Origin: Flavobacteriales bacterium UBA6165
GTDB lineage: Bacteria > Bacteroidota > Bacteroidia > Flavobacteriales_D > Crocinitomicaceae
Assembly: GCA_002422285.1 (NCBI GenBank)
Contig: DIUF01000072.1
Span: 4,606-17,678, forward strand
Length of the DNA: 13,073 nucleotides
Direction: 5' to 3'
Position 1 is the first letter of the stretch, and the number at the start of each line of letters is the position of its first letter. Both the position numbers and the translations under genes were made by a program. The notes below the pieces were generated by a model. That model worked only from the letters and a program-made list of their open reading frames with translations, made no database searches and had not been told where the DNA came from. Positions 1 to 6,198 of the stretch are shown in pieces.

Positions 1-494
1 GTAAGCGCCACTGGCGACAAATTGCCATTAAGCTGAATATTTGGGTTATTCTGCAATTGAACGTAGTAATCCCGAAAATCTTGACTTCTGAATGGAAAAA
101 CGAGACCAAATTGAAAAACATTATTGGTTTTGGTTTTGAGTTCAAATCCGCCACCCAAAGAAAAGCCATAATCGATTCGGTCAAATTGTGCGGCGCCTCT
201 AATCACAATCACGCCCGTATACCCTCCCATGCCAAGGACATAAGGCGTGAATTTATTATCCGGAAACGGTTTTGCTATAATACCACCATTAATTCCTAAT
301 CCGTATAAATTGTATCCAATTCCGACAAAAGGTCCCGCATATTTGAAAAGCATATATTCGCCCTTTAGCCCAAATCCGCCAAAATCCATCCCCAAACCGA
401 ATCCTCCATAGAATGGTTTTTCATTGTTCTGATTCTCCTGCGAATATCCAAATTGAAAAACAAAAATAAAACATAATAGCATCAACTTTTTCAT
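1..494 (-). CDS. Small exported beta-barrel-like outer-membrane protein, 3' end cut by window
   Basis: The reading frame runs without a stop from the ATG at 494 (minus strand) to the window edge, giving about 164 residues of an incomplete protein. It begins MKKLMLLCFIFVFQFGYSQ, a typical signal peptide with probable cleavage after the Ser-Gln near residue 19. What follows alternates glycine and aromatic residues (FYGGFGLGMDFGGFGLKGEY and similar), as in small outer-membrane beta-barrels of Bacteroidota. No enzymatic motif is visible. It starts 27 bp downstream of the thyA stop on the same strand with an A-rich leader, so it is probably co-transcribed with thyA, although a functional link is not implied. 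The C-terminus lies outside the window, so family assignment is open. Confidence 0.8.
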   Translation of the reverse strand, partial: MKKLMLLCFIFVFQFGYSQENQNNEKPFYGGFGLGMDFGGFGLKGEYMLFKYAGPFVGIGYNLYGLGINGGIIAKPFPDNKFTPYVLGMGGYTGVIVIRGAAQFDRIDYGFSLGGGFELKTKTNNVFQFGLVFPFRSQDFRDYYVQLQNNPNIQLNGNLSPVAL

Positions 495-521
495 GATATT
501 TTTTTAAAAAATTTAATATAA

Positions 522-1316
522 TCAAACTGCTACCTCTCCTTTGATGTGAGGATGCGGATCATAATTCACCAATTCAAAATCTTCGTATTTGAATCCAAAA
601 ATATCCTTCACTTCTGGATTGATACGCATTTGTGGCAAAGGACGAAAATCACGCGAAAGTTGCAAATTCACCTGCTCCAAGTGATTGGAATAAATATGAG
701 CATCACCAAAAGTGTGGATGAATTCGCCTGGTTCCAAATCGCAAACTTGGGCAATCATCATCGTCAATAAGGCGTATGAAGCAATATTAAAAGGAACGCC
801 AAGAAAAATATCCGCGCTTCTTTGATACAATTGACAACTCAATTTTCCATTGGCTACATAAAACTGAAACATCGTGTGGCATGGAGGAAGCGCCATATCA
901 TCTACATTAGCCACATTCCAAGCGCTTATCAATAATCTTCTGCTATCTGGATTGCGCTTGATTTGTTCGATGAGCTTAGACATTTGGTCAATTTTCCCAC
1001 CATCTGGAGTCGGCCAAGAACGCCATTGGTAACCATATACAGGACCTAAATCGCCATTTTCATCAGCCCAATCATCCCAAATACTCACACCGTTGTCTTT
1101 CAGGTATTTGATGTTCGTATCGCCTTGCAAAAACCACAGCAACTCGTGAATTATAGAACGTAAATGCAACTTTTTTGTGGTCACAACAGGAAAGCCTTCG
1201 GCCAAATCAAAGCGCATTTGGTAGCCAAAAACAGAAATTGTGCCCGTTCCTGTTCTATCCTCTTTTTTAGTGCCATTTTCGAGCACATGCTTCATCAAAT
1301 CGTGGTATTGCTTCAT
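522..1316 (-). CDS. thyA: Thymidylate synthase
   Basis: Converts dUMP to dTMP using 5,10-methylenetetrahydrofolate as carbon donor and reductant, in the cytoplasm. At 264 residues it has the same length as the E. coli enzyme, and the key residues fall at matching positions: Arg21, the paired Arg126/Arg127 (SRR) that bind dUMP phosphate from the partner subunit, the nucleophile Cys146 in LPPCHTMFQFYV, the QRSAD loop with Arg166, Asn177, and His207/Tyr209 in HIYSNH. The C-terminus ends in Ala-Val, as expected of the closing tail. The start MKQYHDLMKHVL aligns with the family start. A gene for a beta-barrel-like protein follows 27 bp downstream on the same strand. The next gene upstream is divergent, with a 172-bp shared intergenic region. 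Confidence 0.98.
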   Translation of the reverse strand: MKQYHDLMKHVLENGTKKEDRTGTGTISVFGYQMRFDLAEGFPVVTTKKLHLRSIIHELLWFLQGDTNIKYLKDNGVSIWDDWADENGDLGPVYGYQWRSWPTPDGGKIDQMSKLIEQIKRNPDSRRLLISAWNVANVDDMALPPCHTMFQFYVANGKLSCQLYQRSADIFLGVPFNIASYALLTMMIAQVCDLEPGEFIHTFGDAHIYSNHLEQVNLQLSRDFRPLPQMRINPEVKDIFGFKYEDFELVNYDPHPHIKGEVAV

Positions 1317-1329
1317 GGTTTTGGAAAAC

Positions 1330-1341
1330 TTGAAATTTCAA
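1330..1341. repeat. 12-bp perfect palindrome at predicted thyA transcript start
   Basis: TTGAAATTTCAA is a perfect palindrome lying between thyA and the divergent peptidase gene, at the predicted thyA transcription start. It could be an operator, but a 12-bp AT-rich palindrome can also occur by chance. Confidence 0.3.
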
Positions 1342-1345
1342 CTTA

Positions 1346-1375
1346 CGAAATTACAACAATAAGCTACGCGCCCAA
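1346..1375 (-). promoter_or_regulatory. Candidate thyA promoter
   Basis: On the minus strand, TAATTTCG (1353 to 1346) matches the Bacteroidota -7 element TAnnTTTG at all but one base. A TTG (1375 to 1373) lies 19 nt upstream, the usual -33 spacing. Transcription would begin near 1340, about 25 nt before the thyA ATG. This is an inference from consensus only. Confidence 0.4.
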
Positions 1376-1417
1376 GTGATGCTGTTTACATATTCCCTCA
1401 TTTGTGAAAAACTTTTA

Positions 1418-1425
1418 TACTTTTG
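1418..1425 (+). promoter_or_regulatory. -7 promoter element for the S41 peptidase gene
   Basis: TACTTTTG is an exact match to the Bacteroidota -7 consensus TAnnTTTG, 63 bp before the chosen ATG at 1489. The nearest TTTG upstream (1401-1404) leaves only a 13-nt spacer, shorter than usual, so the -33 box is uncertain. Confidence 0.5.
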
Positions 1426-1488
1426 GCTCTCTATTTTCTAGCACGATATTTGTCAATTGCCTTATTCATCATGATACAAATCAAAACT

Positions 1489-3105
1489 ATGAACAAATCC
1501 ATTTTATCCGCGATTTTATTCTTCGCGATTACCATTCCTGGCATCAGTTTTTCTCAAATCAACAAAGAAATCCGTCACGATATGCGACCAGCAGAAGTGT
1601 TGCAATACATTGATGGATACTATGTTGATCAACCCGACATGGATGCTTTGGCCACGGAAGCCATCATCGCTATTTTGGAAAAGCTCGATCCACACTCAAC
1701 TTACATTTCTAGAGAGGATGTAGCCGAAGCCAATCAGCAAATTCAAGGCAGTTTCGTGGGTGTTGGCATTCGTTTTCAAATTGTAAAAGATACCATCTTG
1801 GTTATCAACACCATAGAAGGTGGTCCATCTGAAAAAGTGGGCATCATGGCAGGCGACCAAATCGTGGCAGTTGAAGGAGAAACAATTGCGGGCATTGGCA
1901 TCAAAAATTCGGATGTTCGAAGTCGCCTATTGGGTGATAAAGGATCAAAAGTGCAACTGACCATCAAACGAAAAAACACAGAAGAATTAATGACCTTCAC
2001 AGTGGTTCGGGACAAGATAATTGAGCATTCGGTTGTATCATATTACATGATCGACAAGAAAATCGGATACATAAAGTTAATACGTTTTTCGAAAAACTCT
2101 TTGGATGAAATCAAGGAAGCTATTACCAAGTTAAAAGAACAAGGCATGGAAGATTTGATAGTTGATTTACAAGACAACGGTGGAGGCTTGCTCGATATTT
2201 GTGCGTTTATTGCGGACGAGTTTCTTGACGACAACAAATTGATTGTTTATTCTGAAGGTAGAAAACGTCCGAGAAAAGAATATCGAGCCGAGAAAAAAGG
2301 TTCGTTTGAAAAAGGTCGCTTGGTTATTTTAGTAAATGAAAATTCAGCCTCTGCCAGTGAAATTCTTTCGGGCTCCATTCAAGATTGGGACAGAGGGTTA
2401 ATCGTTGGGCGTCGTACTTTTGGAAAAGGTCTTGTTCAACAACCTATAGCCCTGTCTGATGGCTCTGAAATGAGGTTAACAATCGCCCGTTACTTTACCC
2501 CATCTGGCAGATTTATTCAAAAACCATATGAAGAAGGTAATGGTGATGCTTATAGACAAGAAAAGTTGAATCGTTATCTAAGCGGAGAGGTTTATTCTAA
2601 AGACAGTATTGATTTTCCAGATTCATTGAAGTATCAAACACTTATCAAAAAACGAACTGTTTATGGTGGAGGAGGAGTAATGCCTGACGTTTTTGTTCCG
2701 ATTGATACAACAGGAATCAATGAATTATTCCGAGTTTTGGTACGCAATGGATTATTCAACAATTTCGCTGTAGACATGGTCACCAATAATAGGAATTATT
2801 ACAAGGCCACATTTATGTCATTCACTTTTTTCGATGAAAAATTTTACGAGCATTTCAAAGAAAAAATGGAACAAGAATTTCTAATATATCTCAAAAAAGA
2901 AAATCCTGACTTGGAATTTACTGACGAGGAGTATGCCTATTGCCGTGACTTAATTGCTTACCGATTAAAAGCCGCCTTTGCTTCCAATTTGTTTGGTTTG
3001 TCGGAATCTTATCGGGTTTCAAATGAATACAACGCACCTTTGAAACGCGCCACTCAAATTTTACAAACCAAGGAATACAGTAAGTTTAACTTATCAAAAC
3101 ACTAA
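1489..3105 (+). CDS. S41 family C-terminal processing peptidase with PDZ domain
   Basis: A 538-residue serine protease of the CtpA/Prc type, which cleaves proteins near their C-termini in the cell envelope. I chose the ATG at 1489 because it gives a clean signal peptide (MNKSILSAILFFAITIPGISFSQ). An in-frame ATG at 1471 and a TTG at 1423 lie upstream, but the TTG sits inside the promoter element. From the 1489 start, the PDZ domain spans about residues 85-175 (GSFVGVGIRF onward). The core carries DLQDNGGG (about 227-234) and NENSASASEI, with catalytic Ser288. The partner Lys313 is in TFGKGLVQQ, 25 residues later, the same spacing as Ser430/Lys455 of E. coli Prc. A C-terminal extension of roughly 140 residues follows the protease core. 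The Ser-Lys dyad is intact, so it should be active. The natural substrate cannot be told. Confidence 0.95.
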   Translation: MNKSILSAILFFAITIPGISFSQINKEIRHDMRPAEVLQYIDGYYVDQPDMDALATEAIIAILEKLDPHSTYISREDVAEANQQIQGSFVGVGIRFQIVKDTILVINTIEGGPSEKVGIMAGDQIVAVEGETIAGIGIKNSDVRSRLLGDKGSKVQLTIKRKNTEELMTFTVVRDKIIEHSVVSYYMIDKKIGYIKLIRFSKNSLDEIKEAITKLKEQGMEDLIVDLQDNGGGLLDICAFIADEFLDDNKLIVYSEGRKRPRKEYRAEKKGSFEKGRLVILVNENSASASEILSGSIQDWDRGLIVGRRTFGKGLVQQPIALSDGSEMRLTIARYFTPSGRFIQKPYEEGNGDAYRQEKLNRYLSGEVYSKDSIDFPDSLKYQTLIKKRTVYGGGGVMPDVFVPIDTTGINELFRVLVRNGLFNNFAVDMVTNNRNYYKATFMSFTFFDEKFYEHFKEKMEQEFLIYLKKENPDLEFTDEEYAYCRDLIAYRLKAAFASNLFGLSESYRVSNEYNAPLKRATQILQTKEYSKFNLSKH

Positions 3106-3189
3106 TTGAATATAATATTTCGAGTTGAATATCTCCTTATTTCAAACAAAACAGTTTATTTTGCAATCAGAAAAATCAAATCTATTTTC

Positions 3190-3675
3190 ATGAAAAAATT
3201 AGCATATGTATTCTTAATTGCTGCTGTAAGCGCATGTCAATCGGAAAGTAATTCAGGGGAAGTATCCAGTAGATTAGCACAAGACGGAACCAATGACTTT
3301 GTTGAAGAAGAAATAAAAAGCACAACTCTATCATTCAATAAGATGGAACATGACTTCGGAATTGTTAGAGTGGGTGAAGATTACACATTCAAATTTATAG
3401 TTACGAATACAGGTAAAAATCCATTAATAATTGAAGACGCAAAAGCTTCATGTGGTTGCACTGTTCCAGAAAAACCCGAGCAACCTATTGCTCCAGGCAA
3501 ATCAGACGAAATTGTGGTAACATTCTCTCCGAAACCAGGTCAGGGACAAACAAGCAAAACTGTCACAATCACTGCCAATACTGTACCCAGAATAACGACT
3601 CTTACCATTAAGGCTAATGTGCTAGAGAAGATGGGTGATGAGAACAGCAAACCTGTATCAATCGAAATGATGTGA
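3190..3675 (+). CDS. DUF1573 domain lipoprotein
   Basis: A 161-residue predicted lipoprotein. The ATG at 3190 gives MKKLAYVFLIAAVSAC, a lipoprotein signal with the acylated cysteine at residue 16. The open frame extends upstream to 3106, but that part has no signal-peptide character. After a short polar linker, residues about 48-145 match the DUF1573 pattern: FNKMEHDFGIVRVGEDYTF, then FIVTNTGKNPLII, then SCGCTVPEKPEQPIAPGKS, and a final FSPKPGQGQTSKTVTI. This is an immunoglobulin-like beta domain common in exported Bacteroidota proteins, often in several paralogues per genome; its biochemical role is not established. The CGC pair (Cys88/Cys90) is characteristic. It lies 84 bp after the S41 peptidase stop on the same strand and may be co-transcribed with it or have its own start. 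Confidence 0.9.
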   Translation: MKKLAYVFLIAAVSACQSESNSGEVSSRLAQDGTNDFVEEEIKSTTLSFNKMEHDFGIVRVGEDYTFKFIVTNTGKNPLIIEDAKASCGCTVPEKPEQPIAPGKSDEIVVTFSPKPGQGQTSKTVTITANTVPRITTLTIKANVLEKMGDENSKPVSIEMM

Positions 3676-3701
3676 TTTTTAGTAAAGAATAAAAGAAACT
3701 A

Positions 3702-3732
3702 TTGGGTTAAATCCAACAAATAGTTACTTTTG
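3702..3732 (+). promoter_or_regulatory. Promoter of tRNA-Leu(GAG)
   Basis: A TTG at 3702-3704 is followed after 20 nt by TACTTTTG (3725-3732), an exact match to the Bacteroidota -7 element TAnnTTTG at its usual spacing. The tRNA begins 10 nt further on, which fits a transcript start just before the mature 5' end. Confidence 0.75.
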
Positions 3733-3742
3733 CGCCCCGAAT

Positions 3743-3824
3743 GCCCACGTGGTGAAATTGGTAGACATGCCATCTTGAGGGGGTGGTGCCATTAGGTGTG
3801 CTGGTTCGAATCCAGTCGTGGGCA
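3743..3824 (+). tRNA. tRNA-Leu (anticodon GAG)
   Basis: An 82-nt class II tRNA. The acceptor stem GCCCACG (3743-3749) pairs with CGTGGGC (3817-3823), with discriminator A at 3824. The D-loop contains AAATTGGTAGA. The anticodon stem CCATC/GGTGG closes the loop TTGAGGG, so the anticodon is GAG (3777-3779), reading leucine CUC and CUU codons. A long variable arm and the T-arm loop TTCGAAT follow. The 3' CCA is not encoded. The gene has its own promoter upstream and a strong terminator directly downstream, so it is transcribed alone. A copy of its 3' end occurs at 3984-4007. Confidence 0.97.
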
Positions 3825-3832
3825 CAAGACAA
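3809..3832 (+). repeat. Direct repeat, copy 1: tRNA-Leu 3' end plus 8 nt downstream
   Basis: This 24-nt stretch covers the 3' half of the T-arm, the acceptor 3' strand and CAAGACAA beyond the tRNA end. It recurs exactly at 3984-4007. Confidence 0.9.
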
Positions 3833-3864
3833 AAACCGCAACTCCAAAGAGTTGCGGTTTTTTT
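3831..3864 (+). terminator. Rho-independent terminator of tRNA-Leu
   Basis: ACCGCAACTC (3835-3844), loop CAAA, then GAGTTGCGGT (3849-3858), followed by a run of Ts to 3864. Flanking A/T pairs extend the perfect stem to 14 bp. It lies 6 nt after the tRNA. Confidence 0.93.
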
Positions 3865-4054
3865 GTTAGAGACATTTCACGAACCCCAAGTTCGATGAAA
3901 TGGTGAAAAACAAAAAAACCAGCGCCGCGCAGCAAGCGAGGTTTTTGGCTTGTAAGAGATTAAACATTTTTGGTTCATGAAATAATCCAGTCGTGGGCAC
4001 AAGACAAGAAACTCCATCTGAAAGCTGGTGGTTTTATTCTATTCGAAGTTCTGG
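3865..4054. other. Non-coding region between tRNA-Leu and the lipoprotein gene
   Basis: I see no credible reading frame here. The region holds an imperfect 12-bp inverted repeat (ATTTCACGAACC at 3874-3885 against GGTTCATGAAAT at 3972-3983, one mismatch), which bounds 110 bp. Inside that is a second hairpin (AAAAACC 3914-3920, GGTTTTT 3940-3946) with a locally GC-rich loop unlike the surrounding DNA. The right inverted repeat ends exactly where the tRNA 3'-end copy begins. A weak hairpin with a bulge and one G-U pair follows at 4009-4035, trailed by Ts. Confidence 0.65.
3984..4007 (+). repeat. Direct repeat, copy 2: duplicated tRNA-Leu 3' end
   Basis: An exact 24-nt match to 3809-3832. It is preceded by TGGTTC (3971-3976), which also precedes copy 1 but at a different spacing, and followed by an imperfect hairpin (4009-4035) in the place where the tRNA terminator sits after copy 1. 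No anticodon arm or 5' half is present, so it is not a functional tRNA. It may be an integration-site remnant or a decayed tandem copy. Confidence 0.85.
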
Positions 4055-4095
4055 AAAAAAAAGACCGAACAACATAAGCTACTCGGTCGTAAAAA
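4055..4095 (-). terminator. Rho-independent terminator of the minus-strand lipoprotein gene
   Basis: Read on the minus strand, GACCGA (4088 to 4083) pairs with TCGGTC (4068 to 4063). The stem extends inward to 10 bp with G-U pairs and is followed by eight Ts (4062 to 4055). It lies just past the stop codon at 4114. Confidence 0.8.
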
Positions 4096-4113
4096 AAGAT
4101 GAGATTAATATGA

Positions 4114-4566
4114 TTAATCTAAATCAAAAGTCTGCCTAACTTGTTCGTAATCGTTCAAGTTTACATTAGGATTTTGAGCCATTCCAGCCGCCGAAATAGC
4201 AACTATTTTAAATTGTTGTGTGCCTGGATTTGGAGTTATTCCATCATCATCATAAAAAACAAACTCAACTCCTCCGATAAACGTGGAAAACAAATAGTGT
4301 GAAGTCCAAGAATTAGTTCCGTTTGACATTGTTAGAGGTAGCGCAACCCAATCGGCATTGTCTTTCAGGTAACACATTACAACTCCATTATCATGAACCT
4401 CTTTTGTGACAAAATCCACAATAACCATTGCAGAAAAACCATCACCGCCACCAGTCCAATTACTAACTGTAAAAACATTACTTTCCACTAACGAATGTGG
4501 CTTTTTCTTACACGAAAAAAGCGCTACTGTTGACAACAATAACGCGCTAAAGATTAACTTTCTCAT
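4114..4566 (-). CDS. Small lipoprotein of unknown function
   Basis: A 150-residue predicted lipoprotein. The N-terminus MRKLIFSALLLSTVALFSCKKK is a lipoprotein signal with the acylated cysteine at residue 19 and a lysine tract directly after it. The rest is about 130 residues rich in beta-type hydrophobic alternation, with phrases such as NGVVMCYLKDNADWVALPL, then GGVEFVFYDDDG, and TQQFKIVAIS. From memory these resemble a group of short Bacteroidota lipoproteins with the pattern GxVxVYL...W..LP...FRVVVI, whose function is unknown; I cannot confirm that without a search. It stands alone on the minus strand with its own terminator at 4055-4095. No clear -7 element was found upstream; the best candidate, TAAATTAG (4599 to 4592), lacks a matching -33 TTG. 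Confidence 0.85.
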   Translation of the reverse strand: MRKLIFSALLLSTVALFSCKKKPHSLVESNVFTVSNWTGGGDGFSAMVIVDFVTKEVHDNGVVMCYLKDNADWVALPLTMSNGTNSWTSHYLFSTFIGGVEFVFYDDDGITPNPGTQQFKIVAISAAGMAQNPNVNLNDYEQVRQTFDLD

Positions 4567-4634
4567 AAATTCTCAATTTTTTAATTTTGAGCTAATTTAG
4601 AGAAAATTTGATTTCTGTTGATATAAACAACAAC

Positions 4635-4672
4635 AATTATTGCCGTAATAAATGTGGCAATAATTATTTTTT
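4635..4672 (+). terminator. Terminator-like hairpin with T-run, no gene upstream on this strand
   Basis: AATTATTGCC (4635-4644) and GGCAATAATT (4656-4665) form a perfect 10-bp stem with an 11-nt loop, followed by A and six Ts (4667-4672). The polarity is plus-strand, but no plus-strand gene lies between the tRNA terminator and here. It may instead be a structural repeat. Confidence 0.45.
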
Positions 4673-4703
4673 GATTTTTGTTGATCCAGTCAATGACTCG
4701 GCA

Positions 4704-4735
4704 CAATTGCCTAGGGCTTCAGCCCTAGGCAATTG
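4704..4735. repeat. 32-bp perfect palindrome (REP-like)
   Basis: CAATTGCCTAGGGCT (4704-4718), a 2-nt centre TC, then its exact complement to 4735. The 15-bp arms hold a GC-rich core (CCTAGGGCT) in AT-rich surroundings, as in dispersed REP-type palindromes. There is no long T-run after it, so it is a weak terminator candidate. Confidence 0.8.
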
Positions 4736-4788
4736 AGTTTATTCAAACACCGATTACAATATCACATCTCGATTTCCGTTTCTTTGTC

Positions 4789-4796
4789 TAATTTTG
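4789..4796 (+). promoter_or_regulatory. -7 promoter element directly before the beta-helix lipoprotein gene
   Basis: TAATTTTG matches TAnnTTTG exactly and ends 4 nt before the ATG at 4801. If used, the transcript would begin at or next to the start codon, that is, leaderless. No TTG is visible at the -33 spacing. Confidence 0.4.
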
Positions 4797-4800
4797 CACC

Positions 4801-6171
4801 ATGTCAATTTTCAAAACAGTACTATACCTAACAGGTTTTGTCCTCCTTGCATCACTGCCCTTTTCGTGCAAAAAAAATCAAGTGCTCACAGGGACTAAAT
4901 TCGAATTCTCTCGAGATACGATAGTTTTCGATACCGTGTTTACAACTATTGGTTCTACCACTAGAAACTTTAGGGTTTACAACAACGAAAACTTCATCTT
5001 AAAATTTGATGAAATACGCCTGATGGGTGGAGAAAGTTCGCCATTCAGATTCAATTTTGATGGCGCGCCTGGCATTCTTCACGAAAATATAGAAATATAC
5101 CCAAAAGACAGCCTCTTTGGCTTTGTGGATGTGACCCTTAGTGTCAATGGAACAAATTTACCTATGGTTGTCACGGACTCCATTCGATTTCGCTCTGGAA
5201 ACACTGAAAAATATATTATTCTAGCCGTTTGGGGACAAGATGTGTATTATCATTATCGTGATGTTAGTGAGGGTGTATGGGAGAACGACAAACCTCACTT
5301 AGTCTATGATTACACAGCTGTTGATGAAAACAAAACTTTGACCATTCAACCAGGAACAATCGTATATTTCCATAAAAATGCGCGTTTCATTGTCTTTAAA
5401 GGAAGTTTAAATATTCAAGGCGAGCTAGACAATGAAGTTCAATTTAGAGGCGACAGACTAGAATCCTTTTATGAAAACATACACGGACAATGGTATGGTC
5501 TCCGATTTATAGAGGCCAAACAATCCAATATTGATTATTTAATCTTGAAGAATTCTGTAATGGGCCTTCAAGTAGATTCAACGGGTACTAGTGCGCCAGA
5601 TTATACGGTTACAGCCAGAAACTCTCAATTTTATAACATCAGTCTTTTCGGTATTTTCCCCGTGGCTGGTGCTCGATTAAAATTAGAAAACTGTGTCATA
5701 AACAATTGTGGTGTGGCATCCGCATTTCTTTATGCTGGAGGTGCTTACAACTTCACGAATTGTACTTTTGCCAATATTGGTTCGCAAGTAAGAAGCACTC
5801 CGCTGTTTGCGATAAGAAACCATTTCACAACCGACGGCATAACGTACATTCGACCCATTGACGAGGCGAATTTCTACAACTGTGTGATTTGGGGCTCGCA
5901 AAATGATGAATTTAGTTTAGATTTATTGGGCACGGTCAACTTCCTTTTCGACCACTGTCTCATCCGGAATACAGCCATACAATCAGGTTCTTCTTTCTTC
6001 AATTGCATTTGGAACCAAAATCCGAATTTTGAAAATGCTCCAACCAATAATCTCAATTTTGTTTTGCCCTCTGCCCTCAACAACAATGGAAATTCCGGTA
6101 CAGCAACAAGTGCCGATATCAAAGGAACTCCCCGCACTGGTCCTGACATTGGCGCCTACGAAGTTCAATAA
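4801..6171 (+). CDS. Right-handed beta-helix lipoprotein
   Basis: A 456-residue predicted lipoprotein. MSIFKTVLYLTGFVLLASLPFSC ends in a lipobox with Cys23; no other in-frame ATG would keep the signal, so the start is secure. Residues about 35-140 form a beta-sandwich-like part (FDTVFTTIGSTTRNFRVYNN, reminiscent of DUF1573-type Ig domains). From about 175 comes a repetitive stretch typical of parallel beta-helices: LTIQPGTIVYFH, then GSLNIQGELDNEVQF, and repeated N-C-x-I/F-x-N turns such as LENCVINNC, NFTNCTFANI and NFYNCVIWGS. The end, DIKGTPRTGPDIGAYEVQ, is the D..G..R..G..DIGAYE signature of choice-of-anchor Q proteins. No catalytic residues could be assigned; polysaccharide binding or a surface structural role is only a guess. 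It is followed after 27 bp by another exported protein gene, probably in one operon. Confidence 0.88.
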   Translation: MSIFKTVLYLTGFVLLASLPFSCKKNQVLTGTKFEFSRDTIVFDTVFTTIGSTTRNFRVYNNENFILKFDEIRLMGGESSPFRFNFDGAPGILHENIEIYPKDSLFGFVDVTLSVNGTNLPMVVTDSIRFRSGNTEKYIILAVWGQDVYYHYRDVSEGVWENDKPHLVYDYTAVDENKTLTIQPGTIVYFHKNARFIVFKGSLNIQGELDNEVQFRGDRLESFYENIHGQWYGLRFIEAKQSNIDYLILKNSVMGLQVDSTGTSAPDYTVTARNSQFYNISLFGIFPVAGARLKLENCVINNCGVASAFLYAGGAYNFTNCTFANIGSQVRSTPLFAIRNHFTTDGITYIRPIDEANFYNCVIWGSQNDEFSLDLLGTVNFLFDHCLIRNTAIQSGSSFFNCIWNQNPNFENAPTNNLNFVLPSALNNNGNSGTATSADIKGTPRTGPDIGAYEVQ

Positions 6172-6198
6172 TGGCTTCATATTTGAATTGGAAGTCGC

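Larger units (their letters stand above)
4567..4800. other. Intergenic region between divergent lipoprotein genes
   Basis: No reading frame is supported. It holds a 16-bp near-identical direct repeat (4607-4622 and 4670-4685, one mismatch) flanking a 10-bp hairpin, a 32-bp perfect palindrome at 4704-4735, and a -7 element directly before the next gene. Confidence 0.7.

Noticed and set aside
57..299. Plus-strand open frame of 80 codons
   Set aside because: It is antisense to the minus-strand beta-barrel-like gene, which has a proper signal peptide and repeated beta pattern; the plus frame has neither.
1423..1488. Upstream extension of the S41 peptidase to a TTG start at 1423 (or ATG at 1471)
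   Set aside because: The TTG is part of the -7 promoter element TACTTTTG, and the ATG at 1489 alone starts a standard signal peptide.
3106..3189. N-terminal extension of the DUF1573 lipoprotein
   Set aside because: It would bury the lipoprotein signal that begins at 3190 and shows no family-like sequence.
3984..4007. Second functional tRNA-Leu
   Set aside because: Only the 3' end is present; there is no anticodon arm, D-arm or 5' acceptor strand.
4697..4712. Possible sigma-54 promoter (GGCAC...TTGCC)
   Set aside because: The GG and GC are 7 nt apart instead of 10, and the TTGC is part of the 32-bp palindrome arm.
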